A DNA stretch of 64,000 nt, from positions 1 through 64,000 of the forward strand of contig ONYZ01000005.1 in NCBI GenBank assembly GCA_900322175.1. Direction: 5' to 3'. Numbering within the stretch: the stretch's first letter is position 1; every line of letters starts with the position of its first letter. A model generated the notes under the pieces. It was not told the origin of the DNA, searched no databases, and saw only the letters and a list, made by a program, of their open reading frames with translations. Made by a program: the position numbers and the translations under genes. Of the stretch, positions 14,752 through 23,014 are shown piece after piece. The DNA is from an uncultured Prevotella sp. Lineage in GTDB: Bacteria > Bacteroidota > Bacteroidia > Bacteroidales > Bacteroidaceae.

Positions 14752-17367
14752 TCAGAACGTGGCACGAACCATAAACCTGAAGCCGTGCTTATGTGCAGTA
14801 GGCAACTCGTTATAGTTTAACCGGCGCACGTACTCCACGTGAACAATCTTGAAGATATTGTGCAGACCGAGTGAGAGTTCCATATAGGGACGCTTGGAAT
14901 CGATGACATAACAACCGTCGGGGAAGTACATCACTATCGGATTGCCAATGTTATGATCCTTGTACGGATTGTTCTTATCCGACAATTCGCCCCACAGCAC
15001 ACGGAAACCTATCCACTCGCGCCACTTAAGTTTGCGGATTAGTGGTATACGGTTGAGTATCTTACCGTTCATGTCCCAGTTAATTTGGGCAGAAAGGAAA
15101 CGGTCGGTGGGGAACTCCATATTATTAATTGCCTCGAAGGTATAGTCCTGTACGATATACGAAAGGTTGGTCTCGGGCATGATGAGCAGCGGGAACGGTA
15201 CTTTCTCCCACTCTATTCCGCCCTTGATCTTCCAGTCCATCTTACCCCATGAATTAAGCCAGAAGCGCTTGTATATAGAGGCTTCGGTGTAGTTGTAGCT
15301 ATACTGTCCGCCAAGCACACCCCTGAGTCCCAGTGTATGACTCACGGTGAACACAGGTGCATCGAGATTGATGGGCAGTCGGCGCTGTTTAGTGTTGATA
15401 AAGGTCTGACCAGGTGCAAAGCGCAGTTCGGCGCGCAGTTCCGTGGTCCGGATCTTCTGACTGGGCACTTCTGTCTGACCAGTAGTGCCTGGCATAGCAG
15501 GATTTGACCAGTTGGTCCACAGACTGCGGTCGGCAGGTTGCGACATAGGTATGAAGTAGAGATTGCCACATGCCTCGTTCTCCTCAACTTTGGCCGAGAG
15601 AGTAGTACGGAATCCCCAGTCTTCCTCGCGCTCAAACGTGATGGACTGACGATTGTAGAACATCATCTTATCGACCTTAGACCACTTAAAGGCCGTAAAC
15701 ACATTATCCTTATCGGTACGAAGGAACTTATCCGACGGTGACATCACATCGTATGTTGACGAGAAGGTGAGTGTGCGCTGCGGGAACTCGCGAGGCAGAT
15801 ATTCCTTCTTGTTGAACGACCATATCACATCGCCCTTGTAATACCACTTTTTCGAGTCCCATCCACGGGCCACATAGCCACGCATAAAGAAATTGGAATC
15901 GAGGTTGGCTGTGGTCTGGGCTGAGATACGTGTACGGATACCGTCGATGATATTCTTGGTAATCATAGTGTTGATAGGACCGATATCCACCTTGCTGGGG
16001 TGATTCTTGGTACCTGTCTCAACAAAGTTCTCAACAAGTGCCTTCAGTCCGAAGATGATGTACTTGAAGCCCTTGATATTCTGCAGATTGCTCACGAAGT
16101 CGCCCATAGAACTCTCGCTCTTGGTGAGTTCCACCTGTCGATACTGGTTCCAAAACTCATCGCTTCGCATCATCGCATTAACATCCTTAACCTCCTTTTT
16201 AGAGCCCTTGAACAACTGTTTCGGAAGTTCATCGAAGGCATAATCATTGATACGAGTGTTTCGAATAACAGCAAACTGCTGTAAGAAACTGGCAAGTTTT
16301 ATCTCGGTGAACAGGTCGTCAACGCTCAGCACCCAATCGCCGTCGGGCAACTGCGTAAACTCCTGCACCACCTGCATGTTCTCAACCCAGTTTACATCAC
16401 TCTTCTTTGGAATAGTCATCTCGCAACGCTTAACCTGCCAACTGCTGTCGGCCAAGATATACAGGTCGCCACGGAAACCAAAGTCCTGTTGGTTGTTGGG
16501 CAGGAAGTGAAGGTGATAGCACAGTTCCTTATCAACCATCAGTGTATCCTCGATATAATAACGGTAGAATCCGATTGCATCCTTGCCGATAGGCGACGTA
16601 AAAGGATACTGCAACATACGTATCTGGTCATCGTAGATGTTCACATCGGTGAACACCTCTTTCATCACAGTGTTAAGTATATCGCCCGTCTGGAACAGAT
16701 CGTTGATACCCTGGGTATTGATGCCCTTGATGATAGTTTTCTCATCATGCGGTTTCTTACGATATATCTTCTGTGAGACTGTCTCATTAACACTGACGGG
16801 CAGGATGAGTTTGTTGTTATACGGGCAAGCCTCTATCTGGTCGATGAGCCATTGTTTCTTCTTGTACTTTGGCGAGTCGAGTATCTCCGGACGGAAATCA
16901 TTCAGCGCCAGGGTCAGTTTCTGATACTTGTTGTACTGGTAGTAGTCGCGATTATCCAGATTAGTCTGTTTCTTAGCGGCAATCACCTTCTTCATCATCT
17001 CGACCGCAGGGTTGTTCTTACGACTATACCGGCTACGCTTAGTCTTGACTGTCACCTCCTTAAGCATCTTGGTGTCGGTCTTCAGCGCAATCTTAATAGT
17101 GCTCTTAATACCCGAGTTTATCTGCACTGTGTGAGATACATATCCTACCGACGAAAACGTGAGCGCCCAACCGTTATGACGGGCGATAGTAAAGTTTCCA
17201 TCTATATCAGATGCCACGCCTACTCCGTGTCCCATATACTGGGCACTGGCAAACGGGATAGGCTCACCGGTCTTAGCATCGACTATCTGACCGGTAATTA
17301 CATGCTGTGCCCATACGCTCAGGGTCATCAGCATCAAACTAAACAAGAGTGTTATCCTTCTGTTCAT
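14752..17367 (-). CDS. DUF5686 family outer-membrane protein with carboxypeptidase-like regulatory domain
   Basis: 871 residues. Signal peptide (MNRRITLLFSLMLMTLSVWA), then a CarboxypepD_reg-like domain (about 22-105, VITGQIVDAKTGEPIPFASA) as found at the N-terminus of many Bacteroidetes outer-membrane proteins. A long DUF5686 body follows, with a beta-barrel-like C-terminal half rich in alternating aromatic strands and ending in ...RATF, a typical barrel terminus. There is no TonB-box/plug pattern, so it is not a SusC. The function is unknown; a role in envelope assembly or export is inferred from the domain pair. It follows the HAD gene by 5 bp and may belong to that operon. Confidence 0.85.
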   Translation of the reverse strand: MNRRITLLFSLMLMTLSVWAQHVITGQIVDAKTGEPIPFASAQYMGHGVGVASDIDGNFTIARHNGWALTFSSVGYVSHTVQINSGIKSTIKIALKTDTKMLKEVTVKTKRSRYSRKNNPAVEMMKKVIAAKKQTNLDNRDYYQYNKYQKLTLALNDFRPEILDSPKYKKKQWLIDQIEACPYNNKLILPVSVNETVSQKIYRKKPHDEKTIIKGINTQGINDLFQTGDILNTVMKEVFTDVNIYDDQIRMLQYPFTSPIGKDAIGFYRYYIEDTLMVDKELCYHLHFLPNNQQDFGFRGDLYILADSSWQVKRCEMTIPKKSDVNWVENMQVVQEFTQLPDGDWVLSVDDLFTEIKLASFLQQFAVIRNTRINDYAFDELPKQLFKGSKKEVKDVNAMMRSDEFWNQYRQVELTKSESSMGDFVSNLQNIKGFKYIIFGLKALVENFVETGTKNHPSKVDIGPINTMITKNIIDGIRTRISAQTTANLDSNFFMRGYVARGWDSKKWYYKGDVIWSFNKKEYLPREFPQRTLTFSSTYDVMSPSDKFLRTDKDNVFTAFKWSKVDKMMFYNRQSITFEREEDWGFRTTLSAKVEENEACGNLYFIPMSQPADRSLWTNWSNPAMPGTTGQTEVPSQKIRTTELRAELRFAPGQTFINTKQRRLPINLDAPVFTVSHTLGLRGVLGGQYSYNYTEASIYKRFWLNSWGKMDWKIKGGIEWEKVPFPLLIMPETNLSYIVQDYTFEAINNMEFPTDRFLSAQINWDMNGKILNRIPLIRKLKWREWIGFRVLWGELSDKNNPYKDHNIGNPIVMYFPDGCYVIDSKRPYMELSLGLHNIFKIVHVEYVRRLNYNELPTAHKHGFRFMVRATF

Positions 17368-17372
17368 CTCTA

Positions 17373-18068
17373 TTATATTAAGTCTATAATCTGATTGAGT
17401 GCCGTTATAACATAATCTGCCGCACTCTCATCAACAGGATCGTTGGTCCAACCCTCGCCCTTAAACCATATAGTGTGGCATCCAGCCTTGCTGGCAGGGA
17501 TGATATCTTTGTCCATGCTGTCGCCTACAACAACTACCTCTTCGGGATTAAGATGCAATGCCTCTACACCTAGTGTGAATATCAGCGGATTGGGTTTACG
17601 AACACCCACAACAGCACTTTCAATGATGGAACCGAATATGCCATCGAGTTTAAATTCCTTCAACACGGTAGCAATATTGCCATAAAAATTGCTTACCAGC
17701 ACCATGGGGTAATGCTGTTTAAGTTGCAGCAGAACTTCACGACTGCGTGCTGTCTCCTCGCAGGTGAGAGAATAGAGGTAAGAAGTAAGAGGTAAGAGGT
17801 AAGAGGTAAGAGGGGAGAGAGGGGCTTGTTGCTGCAGGTATTCCAACTGGATACGAATCTTAGTCTCTATCGTTTTATAGAAGGTGAAGTCCGGCTTGAT
17901 AATAGGATTCTTGCCCAAAGTACGCTCGGCGTGTACGTAAGCCTCACGAAACTGTTCCTCGTTCACAGGTACCTGTTGGTGCTCGTAAGCATGCCAAATC
18001 ACCTTGCCCCAGTGCTGTCCACCAGTGTCAAGCGTGCCGCCGTAATCGAATATGTAACCCTTAACCAT
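17373..18068 (-). CDS. HAD-superfamily hydrolase
   Basis: 231 residues. Motif I is FDYGGTLD (D8; the usual second Asp of DxDGT is Gly here, as in some HAD subfamilies). Motif II is VLVSNFYGN, the lysine motif GVRKPNP and motif IV VVVGDSMDKDI. The cap region (about 25-120) carries an in-frame 7-bp repeat array (17764-17820) encoding PLTSYLLPLTSYLYSL. It lies downstream of the CDP-alcohol phosphotransferase, so a phosphatase role in the same head-group pathway is plausible but unproven. The missing second Asp may reduce classical phosphatase activity. Confidence 0.87.
   Translation of the reverse strand: MVKGYIFDYGGTLDTGGQHWGKVIWHAYEHQQVPVNEEQFREAYVHAERTLGKNPIIKPDFTFYKTIETKIRIQLEYLQQQAPLSPLTSYLLPLTSYLYSLTCEETARSREVLLQLKQHYPMVLVSNFYGNIATVLKEFKLDGIFGSIIESAVVGVRKPNPLIFTLGVEALHLNPEEVVVVGDSMDKDIIPASKAGCHTIWFKGEGWTNDPVDESAADYVITALNQIIDLI
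17764..17820. repeat. 7-bp period array (GTAAGAG) inside the HAD gene
   Basis: About six units of AGAGGTA/AGAAGTA, in frame, encoding the heptads PLTSYLL and PLTSYLY in the cap region. Confidence 0.85.
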
Positions 18069-18107
18069 TATGCAATGTAAAAATGTAAAAATTAAACAAT
18101 GTAAAAA

Positions 18108-19007
18108 TTATAATTGGGCGCATAGGGTCTCATGGGTGCGGTGCATGTAGATGTACATGGCCTGGAACACTGTTATCTCAATGAGAGGGTAAACCCAAGG
18201 ACAATCCAACAGACAGGTCACGTAGATGGTGATAGCACGGGTATTGAATGTCAGTAGGTTGGTGTACTTCATCAGTGGACGACTGCCAGCAAGCAGTTTT
18301 TCACGTATCTCGTCTGATGGATTCTGTTTCCAACGTGCAAAGAATTTCTGGAACTCAGGTGTGCGCTGCTCCTGACTCTTGCAGTAGTTAGCATAATTAT
18401 AATAGAACACGCGCGCGAGGAACTGACTCTTAGGCAGTCCTTCGTATGTAGCACGCTGTTGCTTGTAATTATCAAGTTCACTACCATCCTTACCCAACAG
18501 GAAGAACAAGTGTATCTGACGATAATAGTCGGCCAGTGAACTCTGTTTTGAGTGCAGCATTATTCCAGCAATAGCACACAGCACCAATCCCCAGATGCCC
18601 CACTGTATTTCGGTGCCAGGGATGTTCTGATTCCACAAACGGAACACTATACCCAAATAAATACTTGTAAACCACAAGTCGCCCGAGAATCCGTCGAGCA
18701 TACGTCCTATCAGGGTTTTCTTACCTGTGATACGTGCCATCTGACCGTCGGTTGAGTCGCAGAAATTGGCAAACATCAACAGGAGCACGCCGCAGATGTT
18801 ATGCATAATATCGGTATAGTGGAACATCCAACCAGCCCCCACGCCCAAGAATATCGATACGATGGTTATCACGTTGGGGTGAATATCAAACTTATTCCAC
18901 AACAACGCAAACACCAGTCCGATGGGACGGGTGAAATGCACATCCAACCACTCTTCAGTATCTTCTGATTTAAATGATAATTTCAATAATTCCTTAAATG
19001 TTGCCAT
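18108..19007 (-). CDS. CDP-alcohol phosphatidyltransferase family membrane protein
   Basis: 299 residues with several membrane segments (about 30-80, 120-160, 255-285). The CDP-alcohol phosphotransferase signature is present: D84, D87-G88, A91-R92, G101, D105, within NFCDSTDGQMARITGKK. The final Asp is D110, four residues after D105 instead of the usual three. The family moves a phospho-alcohol from a CDP donor to a second alcohol and makes PG, PI, PS, or di-inositol phosphate. It is preceded by an ATP-grasp protein and a nucleotidyltransferase that could make the CDP donor. No gene name is assigned because the substrate cannot be read from the sequence. Confidence 0.88.
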   Translation of the reverse strand: MATFKELLKLSFKSEDTEEWLDVHFTRPIGLVFALLWNKFDIHPNVITIVSIFLGVGAGWMFHYTDIMHNICGVLLLMFANFCDSTDGQMARITGKKTLIGRMLDGFSGDLWFTSIYLGIVFRLWNQNIPGTEIQWGIWGLVLCAIAGIMLHSKQSSLADYYRQIHLFFLLGKDGSELDNYKQQRATYEGLPKSQFLARVFYYNYANYCKSQEQRTPEFQKFFARWKQNPSDEIREKLLAGSRPLMKYTNLLTFNTRAITIYVTCLLDCPWVYPLIEITVFQAMYIYMHRTHETLCAQL

Positions 19008-19074
19008 TTGATGTATGATGTTTGATGTATGATGTATGATGTAAGATGTAAGATGTAAGATGTAAGATGTCTAA
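19008..19074. repeat. Intergenic 7-bp period array (GATGTAT/GATGTAA)
   Basis: Nine units of TGATGTA/AGATGTA fill almost the whole gap between the ATP-grasp gene and the CDP-alcohol transferase gene. Confidence 0.85.
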
Positions 19075-19844
19075 TGTTTAATTAGCGATGCAATCGCTAT
19101 GGCGGCTTCGTCGCGGCAGCGTGAAAAGCTGGGCCAGTCGTTGAAATCTATCACGCAGTAGCTGCCATCCTCGCGGATGATGCAGTCGCCACCATATACC
19201 TTTATGCCTACAGCCTCAGCCAATGTATCGGCAGAGTGCTGCAATGCTGCCACATCAAACGGATAGTGATGCGCAGATCCATTACGCTGCTCATCGCCGA
19301 ACTTCGACTCGCCATCGTCTGTGGGATAGTAGTAGCGGAAGAAGCCTGTACCAGCTACGCCATAGAATTTAACCAGATCGCCAGGCACGTGGGCACTGAC
19401 GGTATAGGCCGTAATACCACGCTGCTTGAATGCTGCTATCTTGGCGTCCAGCTCTGCGGAGGTAGCGGCAAACTGCACATCACCTTTACACTGTGCGGCG
19501 GCATCGCCACGCTTCAACCAGTAGCCATGGTTGCCCTCGTGGGGTGGCATGGGGGTGCCAGTCTGTAGCATTATCTCTTCCAGTCTACACCTGGCACAAT
19601 TAGATATACCTTGAGATGAGTTTATTGCGTTTAATCCTTTCAGTTTTTCCAATGTCTCAGGCAGTCGCCCCATGGTAAAGATGCAGTCATAGCCTTCGGT
19701 ACAGAATGGCGATTCTTCGCTCACCATCTCCGACTCATGTCCAGCCGCAAGAAGTCGCGCACCTACCGACTCCAGTATCGCCTTGTCCTTCTCAACCGAA
19801 TTAGGCGAGAACCTCTCCGCACGTTGTATTAATAAGATTTTCAA
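19071..19844 (-). CDS. ATP-grasp family protein
   Basis: 257 residues. The frame MKILLIQRAERFSPN starts with TTG at 19844; no in-frame ATG precedes it before a stop, and the upstream gap is an AT-rich repetitive tract. The C-terminal segment GGDCIIREDGSYCVIDFNDW, then PSF, is the metal-binding end of an ATP-grasp fold. It also resembles the closing motif of ITPK-type inositol phosphate kinases (D-I-I ... Y-V-I-D-x-N-x-x-P). HVPGDLVKFYGVAG would be the central strand. The substrate is unknown. The neighbours (nucleotidyltransferase before, CDP-alcohol transferase after) point to synthesis of a phosphorylated small alcohol. Confident at the level of fold, not function. Confidence 0.65.
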   Translation of the reverse strand: MKILLIQRAERFSPNSVEKDKAILESVGARLLAAGHESEMVSEESPFCTEGYDCIFTMGRLPETLEKLKGLNAINSSQGISNCARCRLEEIMLQTGTPMPPHEGNHGYWLKRGDAAAQCKGDVQFAATSAELDAKIAAFKQRGITAYTVSAHVPGDLVKFYGVAGTGFFRYYYPTDDGESKFGDEQRNGSAHHYPFDVAALQHSADTLAEAVGIKVYGGDCIIREDGSYCVIDFNDWPSFSRCRDEAAIAIASLIKH

Positions 19845-19886
19845 TTCTTGAATTTTAGAATTTTCAATTTTTACATTTTTTAATTT

Positions 19887-20597
19887 TTACATTTTCAAAA
19901 ACTCTTCCGCTTTTTGAATATCGCTCGCGTGGTCGATATCCAGCACTTTGCTGAAAGAATACGCTTTGAGAAGCAAGCCCTCGTTAACCAGCGCACGCTG
20001 GAAGTTACGCATTCTACTTTCGCCACGCTCTATACAGCGCTGAAGCACTGGGATGGCTTTCGGTGTAAGACCGTAAATACCACCACTGATATTCTGTGGA
20101 TCATCGCATGTGTCCAAGAATCCCGTTATCGTACGAGCATCGTTGATTGATACATACAGCGGTTTCTCGTCATCGATATAGTCTGTAACCCCCATCAATC
20201 CGTCCAGATCACCAAATTCGGCTAACAATTCAAACGTTTTGACATACGTTCTAAATTCCTTTTCGAGGAATATCGTATCGACTGTAGTAAGCACAAACGG
20301 TTCGTCCTTCAACCACCGGCTCAGTTCCCATGCACTATGCATCGAACTTGGTGTGCTTTTCACTAAGTATTTAAGCGGCACACGACCAGCGGCCTGAATC
20401 TCCTGCAGGTGTTCAGCCACAGCCGTCATCTGCTCATTACATATTACACATATCTCGCTGGCACCACAGTCAACAAACACACGTATCAGTCGGTCAATCA
20501 AGTGTTCTCCGCCCACCTTAACCAGTGGTTTGGGGGCAGAAACACCCTCCTGCACCAATCGTGATCCCTCGCCAGCAGCTATAATTGCAAATTTCAT
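19887..20597 (-). CDS. NTP-transferase family nucleotidyltransferase
   Basis: 236 residues. The N-terminal signature is FAIIAAGEGSRL, with APKPLVKVGG (G-x-G-x-R ... K-P) as in sugar-1-phosphate and phosphocholine/inositol-phosphate nucleotidylyltransferases; a metal-binding Asp lies in VLTTVDTIF. It is first gene of the minus-strand group (nucleotidyltransferase, ATP-grasp, CDP-alcohol transferase, HAD). By position it could activate the alcohol phosphate with CTP for the CDP-alcohol enzyme. A GDP/UDP-sugar role cannot be excluded. The promoter is at 20650-20657. Confidence 0.85.
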   Translation of the reverse strand: MKFAIIAAGEGSRLVQEGVSAPKPLVKVGGEHLIDRLIRVFVDCGASEICVICNEQMTAVAEHLQEIQAAGRVPLKYLVKSTPSSMHSAWELSRWLKDEPFVLTTVDTIFLEKEFRTYVKTFELLAEFGDLDGLMGVTDYIDDEKPLYVSINDARTITGFLDTCDDPQNISGGIYGLTPKAIPVLQRCIERGESRMRNFQRALVNEGLLLKAYSFSKVLDIDHASDIQKAEEFLKM

Positions 20598-20649
20598 CTT
20601 TCCAATCTAACTTAATTATCCCTAAACGCATTTATATCGAAATGCGCTG

Positions 20650-20657
20650 CAAAGGTA
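20650..20657 (-). promoter_or_regulatory. -7 box of the nucleotidyltransferase operon
   Basis: The minus strand reads TACCTTTG, 52 nt before the ATG. A stem CGCATTT (20627-20633) / AAATGCG (20640-20646) lies at the expected transcript start. Confidence 0.6.
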
Positions 20658-20706
20658 CACATTTTTAGCGAAACTGGAAAACTTTAGCTATATATTTAGG
20701 TTTTAT

Positions 20707-21477
20707 TTACCTAATCCGCAGACTACCGGTGTTGATATCACCCGAGCCACGCTTACTTTTGTTCAGGATTGTTACCACACCTTTCAACGTAATATCGCCT
20801 GAGCCTGCAAGTTCGGCATCTACCGAGCCACATCCTTCCAGGAAATTAACATCAATATCGCCAGAACCACGAAGTACCAAACGGGTAGCAGCAACATTCT
20901 TCTGACGGATATCCAAGTCGCCCGAACCAGTGAGTGCAGCATCGGTGTACTGAGCATCAAGCTGTTTGATATCCAAATCGCCCGAACCTACCACCTCAGC
21001 ATTGCAACGGTCGCAGATGATGCTATTAAACTCTATATTACCCGAACCTTTGAGTTGGATGCTGAGATTGTCTGTGTCTACAGGGTAGCGACTAATAAAA
21101 TCACCCGATCCGCTGAGAGTAACGCCAATCAGGTCGGGACCACACACATAGATGGCCAGATCATTATCGCTATTGCCAAAAGAGACATTGAACATGCCTA
21201 TCTTGCCACGATTACGAATGCTAAGGGTACTGCCATCGACTTCGGTAATGATATTCTCAACAAGTTCTTTCGGTCCCTTTACTAATACAGAGAAGGAGTC
21301 GGCCTGGTCGAAATATACGGTTGGCGAACCATTGACCTGAATACGTTCGAAACCGCGAAGATTGCGATATTCGGAAGACTTCTCACCACTGAGTTTTACT
21401 CCGAGGTCACGTACACTGTTACCACAACTGCACGAGGCAAGCACTAAAGCGAAAACAAAAAAAACAATATTCTTCAT
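20707..21477 (-). CDS. DUF2807 (head GIN domain) lipoprotein
   Basis: 256 residues. Signal peptide with lipobox (MKNIVFFVFALVLASCSCG). The rest is a right-handed beta-solenoid-like DUF2807 domain: YRNLRGFERIQVNGSPTVYF at the start, then six GSGD/GSGN turns at regular spacing (LSGSGDFISR, LKGSGNIEF, VVGSGDLDIK, LTGSGDLDIR, LRGSGDIDVN, LAGSGDITLK). The family is widespread in Bacteroidetes and its function is not established. It is probably a surface or periplasmic lipoprotein. Directly upstream lies a 9-unit 7-bp array that replaces the normal leader region. Confidence 0.9.
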   Translation of the reverse strand: MKNIVFFVFALVLASCSCGNSVRDLGVKLSGEKSSEYRNLRGFERIQVNGSPTVYFDQADSFSVLVKGPKELVENIITEVDGSTLSIRNRGKIGMFNVSFGNSDNDLAIYVCGPDLIGVTLSGSGDFISRYPVDTDNLSIQLKGSGNIEFNSIICDRCNAEVVGSGDLDIKQLDAQYTDAALTGSGDLDIRQKNVAATRLVLRGSGDIDVNFLEGCGSVDAELAGSGDITLKGVVTILNKSKRGSGDINTGSLRIR

Positions 21478-21540
21478 TAAACATTAAACATTAAACATTA
21501 AACATTAAACATTAAACATTAAACATTAAAGATTAAACAT
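21474..21540. repeat. Intergenic 7-bp array (TAAACAT), about nine units
   Basis: A nearly perfect tandem of TAAACAT directly at the 5' end of the DUF2807 gene. It starts at or just inside the ATG region and could affect translation initiation. Confidence 0.9.
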
Positions 21541-21596
21541 TTTCTATCCGTTTGACGTGACAGGATAGAAAAAAGTTGCATATCAAAAGAAAAAAA

Positions 21597-22850
21597 CTAA
21601 CGGAGGGGCAGTTCTACCCAGAAGCGCGAACCCTCGCCAAGGACAGAATCGACACCGATAGAACCACCAAGACTCTCGGCATGGCTCTTGGCAACCGACA
21701 ATCCCAGACCTGTGCCGGGGATATACTCATCCACCTTGACAAATCGTTCGAAGATGCGCTGCTGATCTTCCTGTGCAATACCCTTACCTGTATCGAGTAC
21801 CCACAGTGTGAACTTCTCGCCATGAGGTAAGTCGAAACCAAGGGTGATAGAACCAGAGGCGGTGAACTTAATTGCGTTCTGCATAAGATTGGCAACTATC
21901 TCCTTCACCTTGCCGATATCAGTAGTAAGCATAAGTTCGCTGATGGGGAACTGGGTAGCAAGCACCACCTGTGACGGATCGACCATAGGTGAGAACGAAT
22001 CGGCGACCTCGCGCAAAACAGGAACCAAGTCAACCTGCTGTTTAACCAGACTCTTGGCCTCGGCCTCAACCTTCGACATACTTACCAAGCCATCAATAAT
22101 ATTGAGCAACTTGTAATTGTTCTTCTGTATCTCAGAGATAAGTTGATTGCGATCTTCTTCACTCTCTACAACCGGCAACAAGTCGGCAAAGCCCACGATG
22201 GCGTTGAGCGGGGTACGAATCTCATGACCCATATTAGCCAAGAAAGCAGTCTTAAGTCGGTCACTCTCTTCAGCCTTGTTACGGGCTGTGATAAGAGCCG
22301 ACTCCATCTCCTTCTGGGCATCGATACGCATAGAGGTACACACAATCTTCTTAGGATTTCCCTCTTCATCGCGCGAAGCAATGGTTCCATAACTCTCTTC
22401 CCAATAGGTCATACCAGCTTTTCCGGACAAGACACGATATACCTCATGATAGCTGGTAGAACGACCTGTACATATATTCTCTATGGCCAGACGTACACGC
22501 TCGCGGTCTGACTTCTCAACAGCATCGGTCATATCCGACAGCGGGACCTCAGGTATCGACACTAAGTCCCCCTTGTCATCACGATAGTCGGCATCGATAG
22601 TCAGCATCTGAGTAGGGACGTCGATGTGCCATGTACAAAGACGCATAGCCTTAAGCACGAACTCATACTCAACATTGTTCTGCTTCACCTTCTCCAGCTC
22701 CACAAGTTCATTCTTCAGTCGCGACCCTGCGCGGCGCTGAACAAAGATGGAGACAAACAAGAAAAAGAACAATACGACGCCGATAGCCCACAGCGTCGGT
22801 ATGAGATAAGCGTTCTCGCCTTGGATATATAGTAATATACTATAATACAT
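21597..22850 (-). CDS. Membrane PAS-type sensor histidine kinase, orphan
   Basis: 417 residues. One N-terminal membrane segment (about 15-38, IPTLWAIGVVLFFFLFVSIF), a short coiled coil, then a PAS-like fold (about 60-165, MRLCTWHIDVPTQMLTIDAD). HisKA follows with an intact H-box (FLANMGHEIRTPLNAIVGF). HATPase_c has an N box (NLMQNAIKFTASG), G1 (LDTGKGIAQEDQQRIFERF) and G2 (GTGLGLSVAKSHAESLGG). No receiver domain or response regulator lies next to it. Both orphan kinases in the window have very similar catalytic cores and may share a distant regulator. Confidence 0.92.
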   Translation of the reverse strand: MYYSILLYIQGENAYLIPTLWAIGVVLFFFLFVSIFVQRRAGSRLKNELVELEKVKQNNVEYEFVLKAMRLCTWHIDVPTQMLTIDADYRDDKGDLVSIPEVPLSDMTDAVEKSDRERVRLAIENICTGRSTSYHEVYRVLSGKAGMTYWEESYGTIASRDEEGNPKKIVCTSMRIDAQKEMESALITARNKAEESDRLKTAFLANMGHEIRTPLNAIVGFADLLPVVESEEDRNQLISEIQKNNYKLLNIIDGLVSMSKVEAEAKSLVKQQVDLVPVLREVADSFSPMVDPSQVVLATQFPISELMLTTDIGKVKEIVANLMQNAIKFTASGSITLGFDLPHGEKFTLWVLDTGKGIAQEDQQRIFERFVKVDEYIPGTGLGLSVAKSHAESLGGSIGVDSVLGEGSRFWVELPLR

Positions 22851-22873
22851 TTGGTTTTAAGAATTGACGAGGG

Positions 22874-22881
22874 CAAAAGTA
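22874..22881 (-). promoter_or_regulatory. -7 box of the PAS kinase
   Basis: The minus strand reads TACTTTTG, 23 nt before the ATG at 22850. Confidence 0.55.
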
Positions 22882-22986
22882 ACTAAATAATTTGGAAAAA
22901 CGACATTTTTTGTGTGATTTTTAATAAAATCAAAGATTTTTTGTTAGATTAACAGTAAAAAAGTGCATTTTTAGCCGAATTTGAGT

Positions 22987-22994
22987 TAACTTTG
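22987..22994 (+). promoter_or_regulatory. -7 box of the THUMP methylase operon
   Basis: TAACTTTG, 20 nt before the ATG at 23015; divergent from the kinase promoter. Confidence 0.6.
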
Positions 22995-23014
22995 CACCCT
23001 GTAAACTTAATGTA

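Noticed and set aside
20598..20706. Riboswitch before the nucleotidyltransferase
   Set aside because: Only a 7-bp stem is visible; no known riboswitch core could be recognised.
19008..21540. CRISPR-like arrays
   Set aside because: Units are only 7 bp with no spacers and no cas genes; these are simple tandem repeats.
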